Part shown: positions 1 to 7,722 of the stretch, one piece after another | Layout of the letters: every line of letters starts with the position of its first letter | Numbering within the stretch: the first letter of the stretch is position 1 | Assembly: GCF_037154075.1 (NCBI RefSeq) | Contig: NZ_JBANRJ010000001.1 | Coordinates: forward strand, 1,421,501 to 1,485,500 | Length of the DNA: 64,000 nt | Reading direction: 5' to 3' | DNA from: Sphingobium aromaticiconvertens | GTDB lineage: Bacteria > Pseudomonadota > Alphaproteobacteria > Sphingomonadales > Sphingomonadaceae | Notes under the pieces: model-generated | The model's input: the letters and a program-made list of their open reading frames with translations, nothing else | Told to the model about the DNA's origin: nothing | Databases searched by the model: none | Made by a program: the position numbers and the translations under genes

Positions 1-1183
1 TGCGATCAATATCGAATCGCCTGTGGTTGATCGTTAGCGGCTCTTCGTCGCTATCCATCATACCTCCCAGCCTCATGTTGAGCACCAGACGTCGCCGTGC
101 GACGACCGTCGCCGGATCTGGCACCGCGCGGGACGCCAGGAGGAGCGGAAGCGTGGTGCTACCTCGCTTACTCGATGCCAAGCGCGGTGAAAATGTGAGG
201 ACAGTTTCATCCCCTGCGTTGTTTTCGCTAGCCTCGTGCCGATGCATCATGCCCATGCCATGCATCCTGAGGGTGCTTTGGTCCGGAGCCGATACCAACG
301 AGACCGGTTTGCCATCGCTGAAGTCCACCAAGATCTCAGCCCGCTGACCGGAGGCCAGAGTGAGGGACTGCAATTCAACGGACTTTTCCAAAAGGCCGCC
401 CTCGGTGCCGATCCAATAAAAGGCTCGTCCGTCGCTGAACGAAAGATCGTAAGTCCGGGCATTCGAACCATTTACAAGCCGCAGCCGCACTAAGCTTCTG
501 GGAACGTCTGCTCGCGGGTTGTACGCGCCGTTTACGAGAATAACGTTGCCCCGCCTCCCGTCCAGCGCCACCATCATGCCCGCCGGTAACACCAGACGGC
601 CATCCACGAACTGCCGATCCTGGATCAAGATTGGTAGATCGTCGACGCCGTAATCCGAAGGCAAACCGAGACCTTGCTCTTCCTCGTCGGTGACGAAGAG
701 CAATCCCGCTAGGCCTGCATAGACCTGCTCCGCCGTTCGGCCATGTGCATGCGAATGATAAAAGAGAGTGGCCGCCGGCTGACGGATCGGCAGCGTCGGA
801 CGCCAAGTCTCGCCTGGACTAATGGTCTGGTGGGGGCTGCCGTCCAGCTCTCCCGGTACGAGCAGCCCGTGCCAGTGAACCGTGGTATCAGCAGACAGAT
901 TGTTGCTGACAGTCACCGTCACGTCGTCCCCGCGATGTACCCGCAGAGTCGGGCCGAGATAGCTTCCGTTGTATCCCATGGTGGCGCTCCGCCGCCCTGG
1001 GAAGAAAGTGGTTTCCCCTTCCTGCGCCCTCAGTCCAATTCTCTGCCCATGGTCGCGTGCATCTAACAGGCGAGGAATGGGCAGCGTGCCTGCTTGGTCC
1101 GGCGTCGCAAATCTGCGCGTGCATGCCGCCCCCAGCAGGAGGCCTCCGCCCGCCAAGACAGTTCGCCGGCTCAGAAAAGTCAT
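1..1183 (-). CDS. Multicopper oxidase, CueO/SufI-like, C-terminus beyond window
   Basis: Reading the minus strand from ATG 1183 gives an open frame of about 394 codons that runs off the left edge, so the C-terminal cupredoxin domain is not visible. The N-terminus has a twin-arginine-like SRR motif followed by a hydrophobic stretch ending in Cys21 (LLLGAAC), which suggests an exported, possibly lipid-anchored protein. Copper-site motifs HWHG (residues 103-106) and HSHAHG (143-148) are clear. A Met/His-rich stretch (RMHGMGMMHRHE) lies near positions 235-275. An AGGAGG ribosome site precedes the ATG. Family knowledge: such enzymes oxidise Cu(I) in the periplasm. It is shorter in spacing and different in sequence from the two CopA proteins further right. 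The family is clear; the exact subtype is not. Confidence 0.85.
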   Translation of the reverse strand, partial: MTFLSRRTVLAGGGLLLGAACTRRFATPDQAGTLPIPRLLDARDHGQRIGLRAQEGETTFFPGRRSATMGYNGSYLGPTLRVHRGDDVTVTVSNNLSADTTVHWHGLLVPGELDGSPHQTISPGETWRPTLPIRQPAATLFYHSHAHGRTAEQVYAGLAGLLFVTDEEEQGLGLPSDYGVDDLPILIQDRQFVDGRLVLPAGMMVALDGRRGNVILVNGAYNPRADVPRSLVRLRLVNGSNARTYDLSFSDGRAFYWIGTEGGLLEKSVELQSLTLASGQRAEILVDFSDGKPVSLVSAPDQSTLRMHGMGMMHRHEASENNAGDETVLTFSPRLASSKRGSTTLPLLLASRAVPDPATVVARRRLVLNMRLGGMMDSDEEPLTINHRRFDIDR

Positions 1184-1294
1184 TTCGAAGCCCCTCCTGA
1201 GCAATCGTGAAACTGACGCAAACGCGCTTTTCTCGATCCGATGAGATCCACCGAGGCGAAGCGCCGCTCTTCCCTTAAAGGGCGCGCGGGAGGG

Positions 1295-1316
1295 CAATAT
1301 CCGTAATACCCGAACC
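1295..1316 (-). promoter_or_regulatory. Degenerate copy of the TACGTATAC-type operator
   Basis: Read on the minus strand, this site keeps TTCG, then four bases, then TTACG, in the same register as the stronger sites at 1685, 2315 and 10032, but the final TATAC is changed to GATATT. It ends about 111 bases before the oxidase start at 1183, close to the 88-104 bases seen for the first two strong sites. It is a weak match and may be coincidental. Confidence 0.3.
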
Positions 1317-1684
1317 GATCGCTTTTGTGCCCGCCCCCTCTGGGAAGACAAAATTGCCCTTCTAAGCTGGTTGCGGCCCTCGCCAGTTGATCAATAATCA
1401 GCCAGGCGAGCGTTCAATCACTGCGGCACCGATCCGAGCGAGCGTCTATTCCGACAATTTAGCCTGGGCCAGTCCGAGTGGCTGGTTCGGCGGTGGGCCT
1501 TGCCACGATCGCGCCGAAGAAAAAGCGGCGTGCGATTTACGTTTCGCTGTTCGCCACTGCAGCAGGCGGCGTCGCTTTCCAGTGCTCGGGCTAGGCGGAG
1601 GCTTTGATTGCCGCCGTCTTCGGTCATCCGCGCCCAGCTTTTGCTAGTAGCCGAACTAAAGCTGACATTGCAGGCTGACCGCCA

Positions 1685-1707
1685 GCTTCGCAAATTACGT
1701 ATACTGC
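1685..1707 (+). promoter_or_regulatory. 8-1-8 dyad operator/promoter with TACGTATAC core
   Basis: The site aligns without gaps to 2315-2337 and 10032-10054, giving the consensus G-M-TTCG-YAANWTACGTATAC-WG. The arms form an imperfect inverted repeat of 8-1-8 bases. The core contains TATACT, which could be the -10 box. It lies 104 bases upstream of the Met-rich gene at 1811. The binding protein is not identifiable from this window. Confidence 0.55.
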
Positions 1708-1810
1708 CACCTCCAGGCCGATACCATCTCAACGGCAAGCTCCCTGGGGAGCGAGAATCGACCGGGCATGTGTCCGGTCGAACTGAAACTCAGACTTGAA
1801 GGAATCATAT

Positions 1811-2101
1811 TTGCGCAAGAAAGCAGCGATTATCGCTTCGCTCGCAGCCTTTGGCGTCCTTGCCGTCGGCGCCGGGCCAGTTCTCGCCGATGGGATGCCG
1901 CCGGGCATGCCCGACCTTGAACAGACGCTCAAGGCGAAGCCGGCGCCGGCTCGGTCCGACACGGCCCAGATGCAAGGCATGCGACACCGCGAAGTGCGGA
2001 TGCCCGGTGAGATGATGCAGGACCATCGGATCGCTACGCGGGAGATGGGGACCCAGGACGGAGCCTCCCGCATGTTGCATAGGTCGCGGGGCGGTTGCTG
2101 A
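1811..2101 (+). CDS. Small exported Met-rich protein, probable copper-related
   Basis: This 96-residue protein has no family that I recognise. TTG 1811 is preferred over the longer in-frame TTG at 1796 because AAGGAA sits just upstream at proper spacing. Residues 1-27 form a signal peptide (MRKK, a hydrophobic core, then a VLA-DG cleavage site). The mature part is rich in Met (PPGMPD, MQGMRH, EMMQD, REMGTQ, RML) and ends in a lone Cys. Met clusters of this kind often bind Cu(I)/Ag(I) in the periplasm. It is flanked upstream by a dyad operator shared with the next gene and with the first copA, and is followed by a strong terminator, so it is probably a single-gene transcript. Function is inferred from composition and context only. 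Confidence 0.6.
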   Translation: MRKKAAIIASLAAFGVLAVGAGPVLADGMPPGMPDLEQTLKAKPAPARSDTAQMQGMRHREVRMPGEMMQDHRIATREMGTQDGASRMLHRSRGGC

Positions 2102-2171
2102 CCCTGCAATTAAGCCAGCTCCGACCACGAGGCGGGGTGGCCAACGACCGTGGCCTGGTTCAACCGCAGCT

Positions 2172-2210
2172 TTGGCCCGCCGTTCTCCCACGGCGGGCCA
2201 ATTGGTTTTT
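2172..2210 (+). terminator. Rho-independent terminator after Met-rich gene
   Basis: An 11-bp perfect stem (TTGGCCCGCCG paired with CGGCGGGCCAA) with an 8-base loop is followed by TTGGTTTTT. This is the cleanest intrinsic terminator in the left half. It ends the 1811-2101 transcript. Confidence 0.85.
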
Positions 2211-2253
2211 GCACTTCGCTGCCGGCCGCCATCAAGCGGGATCATGAATTGGC

Positions 2254-2274
2254 TTGACCTTGGACCATGGTCCA
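2254..2274 (+). promoter_or_regulatory. TTGACC plus 14-bp palindrome, possible MerR/CueR-type site
   Basis: TTGACC at 2254-2259 is followed at once by the perfect palindrome TGGACCATGGTCCA (2261-2274). CueR-type sites have a -35 TTGACC running into a dyad with a long spacer, which this resembles. No convincing -10 hexamer stands 19 bases downstream, so the role is doubtful. It lies 150 bases before the gene at 2425 and upstream of a separate dyad site. Confidence 0.3.
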
Positions 2275-2314
2275 CCCCGCACGATCCCGCGCATGCTTGT
2301 CGCGATCAAAAGCG

Positions 2315-2337
2315 GATTCGTAAGTTACGTATACAGA
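2315..2337 (+). promoter_or_regulatory. 8-1-8 dyad operator/promoter with TACGTATAC core
   Basis: This is the best dyad of the set: ATTCGTAA and TTACGTAT flank a single central G, with 7 of 8 arm positions complementary. TATACA in the right arm could serve as the -10 box. It lies 88 bases before ATG 2425, much like the site before the preceding gene. Confidence 0.6.
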
Positions 2338-2424
2338 CTGCGTCTCGCTAGCAGCATTGAAGCTTCGGAATTGCCGGGATCGGAACGTCGATCGGGCAAC
2401 AGGACGAACACTCGGAGACCCTCA

Positions 2425-2841
2425 ATGCGACAGACGACATTTCGCGCGGCGACCATCAGCCTCTTCGTGACGCTAACCTTCGCCGCCGGCACCGCTCTCG
2501 CCCAGTCGACGCCCGCGCCCGCGCAGACTGCGCCGGCCCATGCCCACCAGCAGGGCATGGATCATGGCGGGCAGCAGATGCACGATCAGATGATGAAGGA
2601 TCATCAGGCCGGCGCGCAGAAGCAGCAGGGGAAACCGGCCCAGCAGGATCAACAGGGCATGTCGGGGATGGCCGGCATGTCCGGCGGGTCGCCTGCATCG
2701 AACGGCTCGGGCATGGCCGGTAAGGCGAAGAGTGGCTGCTGCAAGATGCCGATGAAGAAGGCCAAGCCGGCCGCGAAGAAGAAGACCGCCAAGCCCATGG
2801 CCGACAAGCCCATGGCCGACAAGCCGATGAGCGACATGTGA
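2425..2841 (+). CDS. Exported Met/His/Lys-rich protein, probable copper binder
   Basis: This 138-residue protein starts at ATG 2425; an upstream extension to 2254 lacks a signal peptide at its start. Residues 1-26 are a signal peptide ending ALA-Q. The mature part has HQQGMDHGGQQMHDQMM, GMSGMAGMSGG, a CC pair (SGCCKMPMKK) and a C-terminal near-repeat PMADKPMADKPMSDM after Lys/Ala-rich sequence. No enzymatic fold is expected; it looks like an unstructured periplasmic metal-binding polypeptide. The Met/His repeats resemble those in the mature N-termini of the CopB proteins here. It carries its own operator and a double hairpin downstream, so it is probably monocistronic. The function is inferred. 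Confidence 0.6.
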   Translation: MRQTTFRAATISLFVTLTFAAGTALAQSTPAPAQTAPAHAHQQGMDHGGQQMHDQMMKDHQAGAQKQQGKPAQQDQQGMSGMAGMSGGSPASNGSGMAGKAKSGCCKMPMKKAKPAAKKKTAKPMADKPMADKPMSDM

Positions 2842-2848
2842 CGTTTCC

Positions 2849-2907
2849 AGCCCCGATAAAACACCCCCCCCGGGGCTGAGGGCCCGCCGCCGCCCCCGCG
2901 GCGGGCC
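2849..2907 (+). terminator. Tandem hairpins after Met/His-rich gene
   Basis: Two stems follow the stop codon: AGCCCCG paired with CGGGGCT (2849-2877), then a perfect 10-bp stem GGCCCGCCGC/GCGGCGGGCC with a 7-base loop (2881-2907), followed by the short T-containing stretch AGTTCTTTG. The second has the form of an intrinsic terminator with a weak U tract. Confidence 0.6.
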
Positions 2908-2992
2908 AGTTCTTTGACGATGCCCAGCGTCGCCCCGTGCTCCCGGCCTTCAAAGCCGGGTCCGAGCGTCTGACGTGACAGAGGAAACAGTG

Positions 2993-3322
2993 ATGCGAAA
3001 ACATCTTGGCGTCGGTGCTGCCGTTGGCTTTCTGCTCTTTGGCAGCACGCCGCTCCTCGCACAGGGTATCGGCCATCGCTTGTTCATGCGCGGCAAGATC
3101 GTCCGTATGGATGCGGGCGGCACAGTGGCCTGCCTGGGCAAAGCCGATGGCGCACACATCGGGCAGATACTCGACGTCTATCACGCAACGCCGCGCCACC
3201 GCCGCCTTGTCGGTCATGTCGAAGTCGACCAGATTTTCGACGACCATTACGCTCATTTCCGCGTGAGGGACGGGACGCTTCAGAAAGGCGATTGGGTGAG
3301 CCTAAAGCGCGTCCGGGCGTAA
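2993..3322 (+). CDS. Small exported hypothetical protein
   Basis: I do not recognise this 109-residue protein. ATG 2993 is chosen because AGAGGAAACAG precedes it and because it starts a signal peptide (MRKHLGVGAAVGFLLFGSTPLLA-Q). The mature protein of about 86 residues mixes beta-prone segments (GKIVRMDAGGTVACLG, GDWVSLKRVRA) and ends with an SH3-like pattern of short strands and charged turns; a single Cys is present. It stands alone between a terminator and the aldehyde dehydrogenase. Being inside a copper block it may be periplasmic and stress-related, but nothing in the sequence proves that. Confidence 0.6.
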   Translation: MRKHLGVGAAVGFLLFGSTPLLAQGIGHRLFMRGKIVRMDAGGTVACLGKADGAHIGQILDVYHATPRHRRLVGHVEVDQIFDDHYAHFRVRDGTLQKGDWVSLKRVRA

Positions 3323-3575
3323 CGCCAGAATTGGAATGCCAAGCGCCGCCCTCGCCAAAAGAAGAAGCGGCCGAGTAACGCCTGTCTCGGCATAATTCCG
3401 ATCAGGCGTGCGCGAATAGGTTCGGGAGTCGATGAATACTCATCGGCTCCGTCGGCGTGTCTGACCCTCAAAGCCCGCGACAGCGACACCAGACTACCTT
3501 CTGCGGAACTTACTTATAGGCCGCCCGGGCAAAGAGATTACTCCGTCAGGCTATCGATAGAGATGGAGTCAGGTT

Positions 3576-5096
3576 ATGTTCGAGAAGGCGATCGGGACCA
3601 TCAATGCGGCGGCCTCCTTCCGACACCGCTATGATAATTTCATCGGAGGCCGCTGGAGCGCTCCTGCGGGCGGCGAGTATTTCGCGGACACGAGCCCGAT
3701 CAATGGCGCCCAGATCGCCGAGTTCGCGCTGTCGACGCCGGAAGATGTCGAGCGCGCGCTCGATGCGGCGCACGCCGCCAGGGATCAATGGGCAAGGATC
3801 GCGCCCGCCGAGCGCGCCAGGATTCTCAATCGCGTCGCCGACCGGCTCGAGGATAATCTGGAGCTGCTGGCGCTTGCCGAGACGATCGACAACGGCAAGC
3901 CGATCCGCGAGACCCGCGCTGCCGACGTGCCGCTTGCGATCGACCATTTCCGCTACTTCGCCGGCTGCATCCGGGCGGAGGAAGGCGGCATCTCGACGAT
4001 CGATGCGGACACCATCGCCTATCATTTCCGCGAGCCGCTCGGCGTCGTCGGCCAGATCATCCCGTGGAACTTCCCGCTGCTGATGGCGGCGTGGAAGATC
4101 GCCCCGGCGCTGGCGGCGGGCAACTGCACCGTCATCAAGCCCGCATCCCAGACGCCGCTCACCTTGCTGATGTTCGCCGAGCTCACCGCCGACATCCTGC
4201 CGCCCGGCGTGCTCAATGTCGTCACCGGCCCGGGACGGACCGTCGGCCAGGCGATCGCCGCCAATCCGCGCATCGCCAAGGTCTCGTTCACCGGCGAGAC
4301 CGTCACCGGCAAGCAGATCATGCACGCGGCTGCCGACCATCTGATCCCCCAGACGATGGAGCTTGGCGGCAAGTCGCCCAACATCTTCATGGCGGACGTG
4401 CTCGACGAGGACGATGCCTTCTTCGACAAGGCGCTCGAAGGCTTTACTTTGTTCGCGTTCAACAAGGGCGAGGTCTGCACCTGCCCGTCGCGCGCGCTGA
4501 TCCATGAGTCGATCTTCGACCGCTTCATCGAGCGCGCCGTGGCGCGCGTCGCCGCGATCCGCCAGGGCGATCCGCTCGACCCCTCGGTCCAGGTCGGCGC
4601 GCAGGCGTCGGAGGACCAGCTCCACAAGATCCTGGGCTATATCGATATCGGCAAGGCCGAGGGCGCGCAGTGTCTGGTCGGTGGCGCCAGGGCGCTGCCG
4701 GGCGGTGCGCTGGACCAGGGCTATTTCGTGCAGCCGACCGTGTTCGTGGGTCAGAACCACATGCGCATCTTCCAGGAGGAGATCTTCGGTCCCGTCCTGT
4801 CGGTCACCACGTTCAAGACGGTCGAGGAGGCGATCGCACTTGCCAACGACACCGCCTACGGTCTTGGCGCGGGCGTCTGGACCCGGAGCGGCAACACCGC
4901 CTACCGGCTCGGCCGCGCGATCGAGGCCGGACGGGTCTGGACCAACTGCTATCATCAGTACCCCGCCCATGCCGCCTTCGGCGGATACAAGGCGTCGGGC
5001 TTCGGGCGTGAAAATCACCGGATGATGCTCGACCATTATCAGCAGACCAAGAACCTGCTCGTCTCCTATGACGAGCACGCGCTCGGCCTGTTCTGA
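3576..5096 (+). CDS. NAD(P)+-dependent aldehyde dehydrogenase
   Basis: At 506 residues this has the normal length for the ALDH superfamily and closely resembles the ExaC/AldB/AcoD acetaldehyde dehydrogenase group. Visible signatures are PWNFPLLM (oxyanion Asn region), FTGETVTGK (cofactor loop), the general-base Glu in ELGGKSPN (about residue 262) and the catalytic Cys in GEVCTCPS (about residue 299), then EEIFGPVLS and the C-terminal [12 protein letters not shown]. It should oxidise short-chain aldehydes to acids in the cytosol. It is followed 26 bases later by an AdhP-type alcohol dehydrogenase, so the pair probably forms an alcohol-to-acid module. ATG 3576 has GGAG upstream. Why it sits in a copper block is unclear; it may detoxify aldehydes formed during stress. 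Confidence 0.92.
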   Translation: MFEKAIGTINAAASFRHRYDNFIGGRWSAPAGGEYFADTSPINGAQIAEFALSTPEDVERALDAAHAARDQWARIAPAERARILNRVADRLEDNLELLALAETIDNGKPIRETRAADVPLAIDHFRYFAGCIRAEEGGISTIDADTIAYHFREPLGVVGQIIPWNFPLLMAAWKIAPALAAGNCTVIKPASQTPLTLLMFAELTADILPPGVLNVVTGPGRTVGQAIAANPRIAKVSFTGETVTGKQIMHAAADHLIPQTMELGGKSPNIFMADVLDEDDAFFDKALEGFTLFAFNKGEVCTCPSRALIHESIFDRFIERAVARVAAIRQGDPLDPSVQVGAQASEDQLHKILGYIDIGKAEGAQCLVGGARALPGGALDQGYFVQPTVFVGQNHMRIFQEEIFGPVLSVTTFKTVEEAIALANDTAYGLGAGVWTRSGNTAYRLGRAIEAGRVWTNCYHQYPAHAAFGGYKASGFGRENHRMMLDHYQQTKNLLVSYDEHALGLF

Positions 5097-5122
5097 CCCC
5101 TCGCTCAAAAGGAGAAACGGAC

Positions 5123-6151
5123 ATGGCGAAAACCATGAAGGCGGCGGTCGTCCGCGAATTCGGCAAGCCCCTGGTCATCGAGGAGGCGCCGATCCCGACG
5201 GTCGGCCCCGGGCAGATCCTGGTCAAGATTGCGGCAACCGGCGTGTGCCATACCGACCTGCACGCGGCAGAAGGAGACTGGCCGGTCAAGCCCAACCCGC
5301 CCTTCATTCCCGGCCATGAAGGCGTCGGGCATGTCGCCGCCGTCGGTGCGGGCGTCACCCATGTGAAGGAAGGCGACCGGGTCGGCGTGCCCTGGCTCTA
5401 CACCGCCTGCGGGCACTGCGTGCATTGCCTGGGTGGCTGGGAGACGCTTTGCCACGAACAGCAGAACACCGGCTATTCGGTCAATGGCAGCTTTGCCGAA
5501 TATGTCCTGGCTGATCCCAACTATGTTGGTCACCTTCCCGACAATGTCGACTTCCTCGACATTGCGCCGATCCTCTGCGCGGGCGTCACCGTCTACAAGG
5601 GACTGAAGGCCACCGAGGCCCGGCCCGGCGAGTGGGTGGTCGTCTCCGGCATTGGCGGGCTCGGCCACATGGCGGTGCAATATGCCCGAGCCATGGGTCT
5701 CAATGTGGCCGCGGTCGACATCGACGACAGCAAGCTCGACCTCGCCACACGCCTTGGCGCCACACTGACGGTCAACGCGCGCAACGAGGACCCTTCGGCA
5801 GCGCTCAAGAAAGCCATTGGCGGCGCGCACGGGGCGCTCGTCACCGCCGTTTCGCCCAAGGCGTTCCAGCAGGCGCTCGGCATGGTCCGGCGCGGCGGCA
5901 CGGTCGCGCTCAACGGCCTGCCGCCGGGCGACTTCCCGCTGTCGATCTTCGACACCGTGCTGAACGGCATTACCGTGCGCGGCTCGATCGTCGGCACGCG
6001 GCTCGATCTGCTCGAGGCACTGGCGTTCGCCGGCGAGGGCAAGGTCAAGGCCACGGTCCATGCGGACAGGCTCGAGAACATCAACGACGTCTTCTCGCGC
6101 ATGCACCATGGCGATATCGAGGGCAGGATCGTCATCGATATGGAGCGGTAA
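5123..6151 (+). CDS. adhP: Zinc-dependent alcohol dehydrogenase, AdhP type
   Basis: This 342-residue protein is a medium-chain zinc alcohol dehydrogenase. Catalytic zinc ligands appear in GVCHTDLH and GHEGVGHV, and the structural zinc loop is [15 protein letters not shown]. The Rossmann motif is [13 protein letters not shown], followed by the acidic VDIDDSK expected for NAD specificity. It converts primary alcohols such as ethanol to aldehydes that the upstream aldehyde dehydrogenase could use. AAAAGGAG lies before ATG 5123. A hairpin terminator follows at 6202. Length and sequence are ordinary for the family. Confidence 0.93.
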   Translation: MAKTMKAAVVREFGKPLVIEEAPIPTVGPGQILVKIAATGVCHTDLHAAEGDWPVKPNPPFIPGHEGVGHVAAVGAGVTHVKEGDRVGVPWLYTACGHCVHCLGGWETLCHEQQNTGYSVNGSFAEYVLADPNYVGHLPDNVDFLDIAPILCAGVTVYKGLKATEARPGEWVVVSGIGGLGHMAVQYARAMGLNVAAVDIDDSKLDLATRLGATLTVNARNEDPSAALKKAIGGAHGALVTAVSPKAFQQALGMVRRGGTVALNGLPPGDFPLSIFDTVLNGITVRGSIVGTRLDLLEALAFAGEGKVKATVHADRLENINDVFSRMHHGDIEGRIVIDMER

Positions 6152-6201
6152 GATCCAGGGGGCGCCTCTTCATGCAAGGCTGAACCAGCCTGGCGCACCC
6201 T

Positions 6202-6228
6202 CGCGGCTGTGGGAACCGCACAGCCGCG
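6202..6228 (+). terminator. Hairpin after aldehyde/alcohol dehydrogenase operon
   Basis: A perfect 10-bp stem (CGCGGCTGTG with CACAGCCGCG) and 7-base loop stand 50 bases after the adhP stop. There is no clear U run. A second, longer imperfect inverted repeat (arms GCCTTCAT and ATGAAGGC, about 6299-6356) follows between adhP and the convergent soxR gene. Confidence 0.5.
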
Positions 6229-6407
6229 GATCTTACCGGCTCCTGGCGCTGCCGCGCATAGGGTCAGATTGCCTATGGGTAGGGACGAGGGGTGTTTGCC
6301 TTCATCCGGCCCGGCGACGGCACGACCGGGGTCTTGCCCGGCCGTCGAATGAAGGCTGGGCCGATGGATGGGCGGGCTCCATCGCTCGTGATGCGTGGGA
6401 CCGCTTG

Positions 6408-6875
6408 TTATCTGTCCGCGTCGAGGAGGCACGGCCCGCAGCCTTCGCCAGCTAAAATATCTTGCGGATTGCGCATCTGGCACTCGGCCAGCGAAAGGCA
6501 TCCACAGCCGATGCAATGGTCAAGCTGATCACGCAGTTGAACCAGGCTGACAATGCGCTGATCGAGGTCGGAGCGCCACGCTTCACGAAGGTCTCGCCAG
6601 GCGCTTTGATCGACCGGTCCGTGTGGCAGCTTGCCCAGATGCTGCTTGATGAAGGCGAGCGATAGCCCGGCCCGCTGGCCCAGGCGGATAATCGCAATCC
6701 GTCGCAAGACCGTGCGTTCGTATCGCCGCTGGTTTCCACTCGTGCGCGTGCTTTCGATCAGGCCTTTTGCCTCATAGAAATGAAGGGTCGAAACCGCGAC
6801 GCCGCTCCGCCGCGCGATATCGCCCACCGTCAGCTGCTCTGCCGGCAGTCGTTCCGGCTCAGACTGCCTGGCCAT
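6408..6875 (-). CDS. soxR: SoxR, redox-sensing MerR-family regulator
   Basis: The 155-residue protein has an N-terminal MerR winged helix (TVGDIARRSGVAVSTLHFYEAKGL), a dimerisation helix, and near the C-terminus the CIGCGCLSLAEC sequence that gives the CX2CXCX5C [2Fe-2S] signature of SoxR. SoxR activates its targets when the cluster is oxidised by redox-cycling compounds or superoxide. In non-enteric bacteria SoxR usually controls efflux pumps and redox enzymes directly, and here an outer-membrane efflux channel and Fe-SOD lie nearby. No classical palindromic SoxR box was found close to it. It follows a second regulator gene on the same strand with an 84-base gap. Confidence 0.93.
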   Translation of the reverse strand: MARQSEPERLPAEQLTVGDIARRSGVAVSTLHFYEAKGLIESTRTSGNQRRYERTVLRRIAIIRLGQRAGLSLAFIKQHLGKLPHGPVDQSAWRDLREAWRSDLDQRIVSLVQLRDQLDHCIGCGCLSLAECQMRNPQDILAGEGCGPCLLDADR

Positions 6876-6959
6876 GGCGCGGCTGTTTGGCTGAACTTGC
6901 GCGCGTGCATGGCCTCGGCGATCGCTTCCGGCGAACCCGATGGGTGCGAAGAGCGTGCG

Positions 6960-7562
6960 TCATTGTGGATTGGCCCTGATGATGTAGGTGCATCGACGCC
7001 CGCCGCTGATGATATGCTCAGCCCTTGCAATGGAAACGCGGGGCCCAAGAGCCGAGCGAAAAACCTCGAGCTCGGCGCGGCAGAAACCGACGCAGGCCGC
7101 GGCGGCGGCGCAGATCGGGCAATGATTTTCAATGAGGACGAAAGATCCATCGGGTTCCTCGCGCCACTCGGCCATATAGCCTTCTTCGGTGCGGAGCGCG
7201 GCGAGGGCGGCCACCCTGTCGGCAAGGTCCTGCTTGCCTGCAAGTTCGCTCTGGTAGCGCGTGCGGGTCTCAGCCTCGCGCACGTCGATAATCGTCTCGA
7301 GCGCGCCTTCGCCCATATGCGTTCGAATGATGCCGAGAAGCTGGGCGGTGAGGCTCGCATGCGTATCAGGAAAGCGCGACTGCGCCGCTGACGTCAGGTC
7401 CCAGAGGAGAAGTGGGCGACCCACGCCCTTTGCCTCGCTGGATGACACGACGAGATCCTGTTCGGCGAGGCGCAGCAGCTGCTGACGCGCCGCCTCGCCG
7501 GTAATGCCGAGCTGCTTGCCGAGCGCCGCCGACGAGAGCGCACCGTGCATCTTGAGCGCCAT
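6960..7562 (-). CDS. SufR-like DNA-binding regulator with Cys cluster, 5' end at a breakpoint
   Basis: Residues about 5-50 form a winged-helix domain (LSSAALGKQLGITGEAARQQLLRL) and the C-terminal third has CPICAAAAACVGFC, a Cys pattern seen in SufR-like regulators that bind an Fe-S cluster, plus one more Cys near the end. Family knowledge suggests repression tied to Fe-S or redox state. ATG 7562 gives about 200 residues; the frame stays open to 7607, but those extra codons are antisense to an RND-pump fragment and are not regulator sequence. The first helix therefore looks trimmed by a few residues. It probably still folds. It is upstream of soxR on the same strand. Confidence 0.75.
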   Translation of the reverse strand: MALKMHGALSSAALGKQLGITGEAARQQLLRLAEQDLVVSSSEAKGVGRPLLLWDLTSAAQSRFPDTHASLTAQLLGIIRTHMGEGALETIIDVREAETRTRYQSELAGKQDLADRVAALAALRTEEGYMAEWREEPDGSFVLIENHCPICAAAAACVGFCRAELEVFRSALGPRVSIARAEHIISGGRRCTYIIRANPQ

Positions 7563-7722
7563 CGGCATCGTGGTGGTGATGGGCATGCTGATCGGCACGC
7601 TCTTCACGCTCTTCGTCTTGCCGACGATCTATACCCTGCTCGCCGCCGACCATCGGCCCAAGCCGAAGCCGGACGGCAAACCCACCGTCCCGCCGCTCGA
7701 AGGAGGGCTGGCCCATGCGTAA
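7553..7722 (+). pseudogene. C-terminal remnant of an RND efflux pump
   Basis: In the frame ending at the TAA of 7720-7722, about 56 residues match the end of an AcrB/MexF-type inner-membrane transporter: IGIVVVMGMLIGTLFTLFVLP-TIYTLL, then a charged tail. The other roughly 1000 residues are absent; upstream DNA is instead the antisense of a regulator gene. The break lies near 7550-7560. The stop overlaps the ATG of the following outer-membrane protein, so the pump and channel were once translationally coupled. Confidence 0.8.

Larger units (their letters stand above)
1184..1810. other. Intergenic region between divergent copper genes
   Basis: About 630 bases lie between the minus-strand oxidase and the plus-strand Met-rich gene. 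No open frame here resembles a known protein. The only structure I can support is regulatory: a TACGTATAC-type dyad at 1685-1707 facing right and a degenerate version at 1295-1316 facing left. The rest looks like untranslated DNA. Confidence 0.5.

Noticed and set aside
3546..5108. 520-codon minus-strand frame opposite the aldehyde dehydrogenase
   Set aside because: It mirrors a clear ALDH gene and lacks recognisable motifs.
6299..6356. Long imperfect inverted repeat between adhP and soxR, considered as a mobile-element end
   Set aside because: Only one copy was seen and no transposase is adjacent; it is more likely a hairpin between convergent genes.
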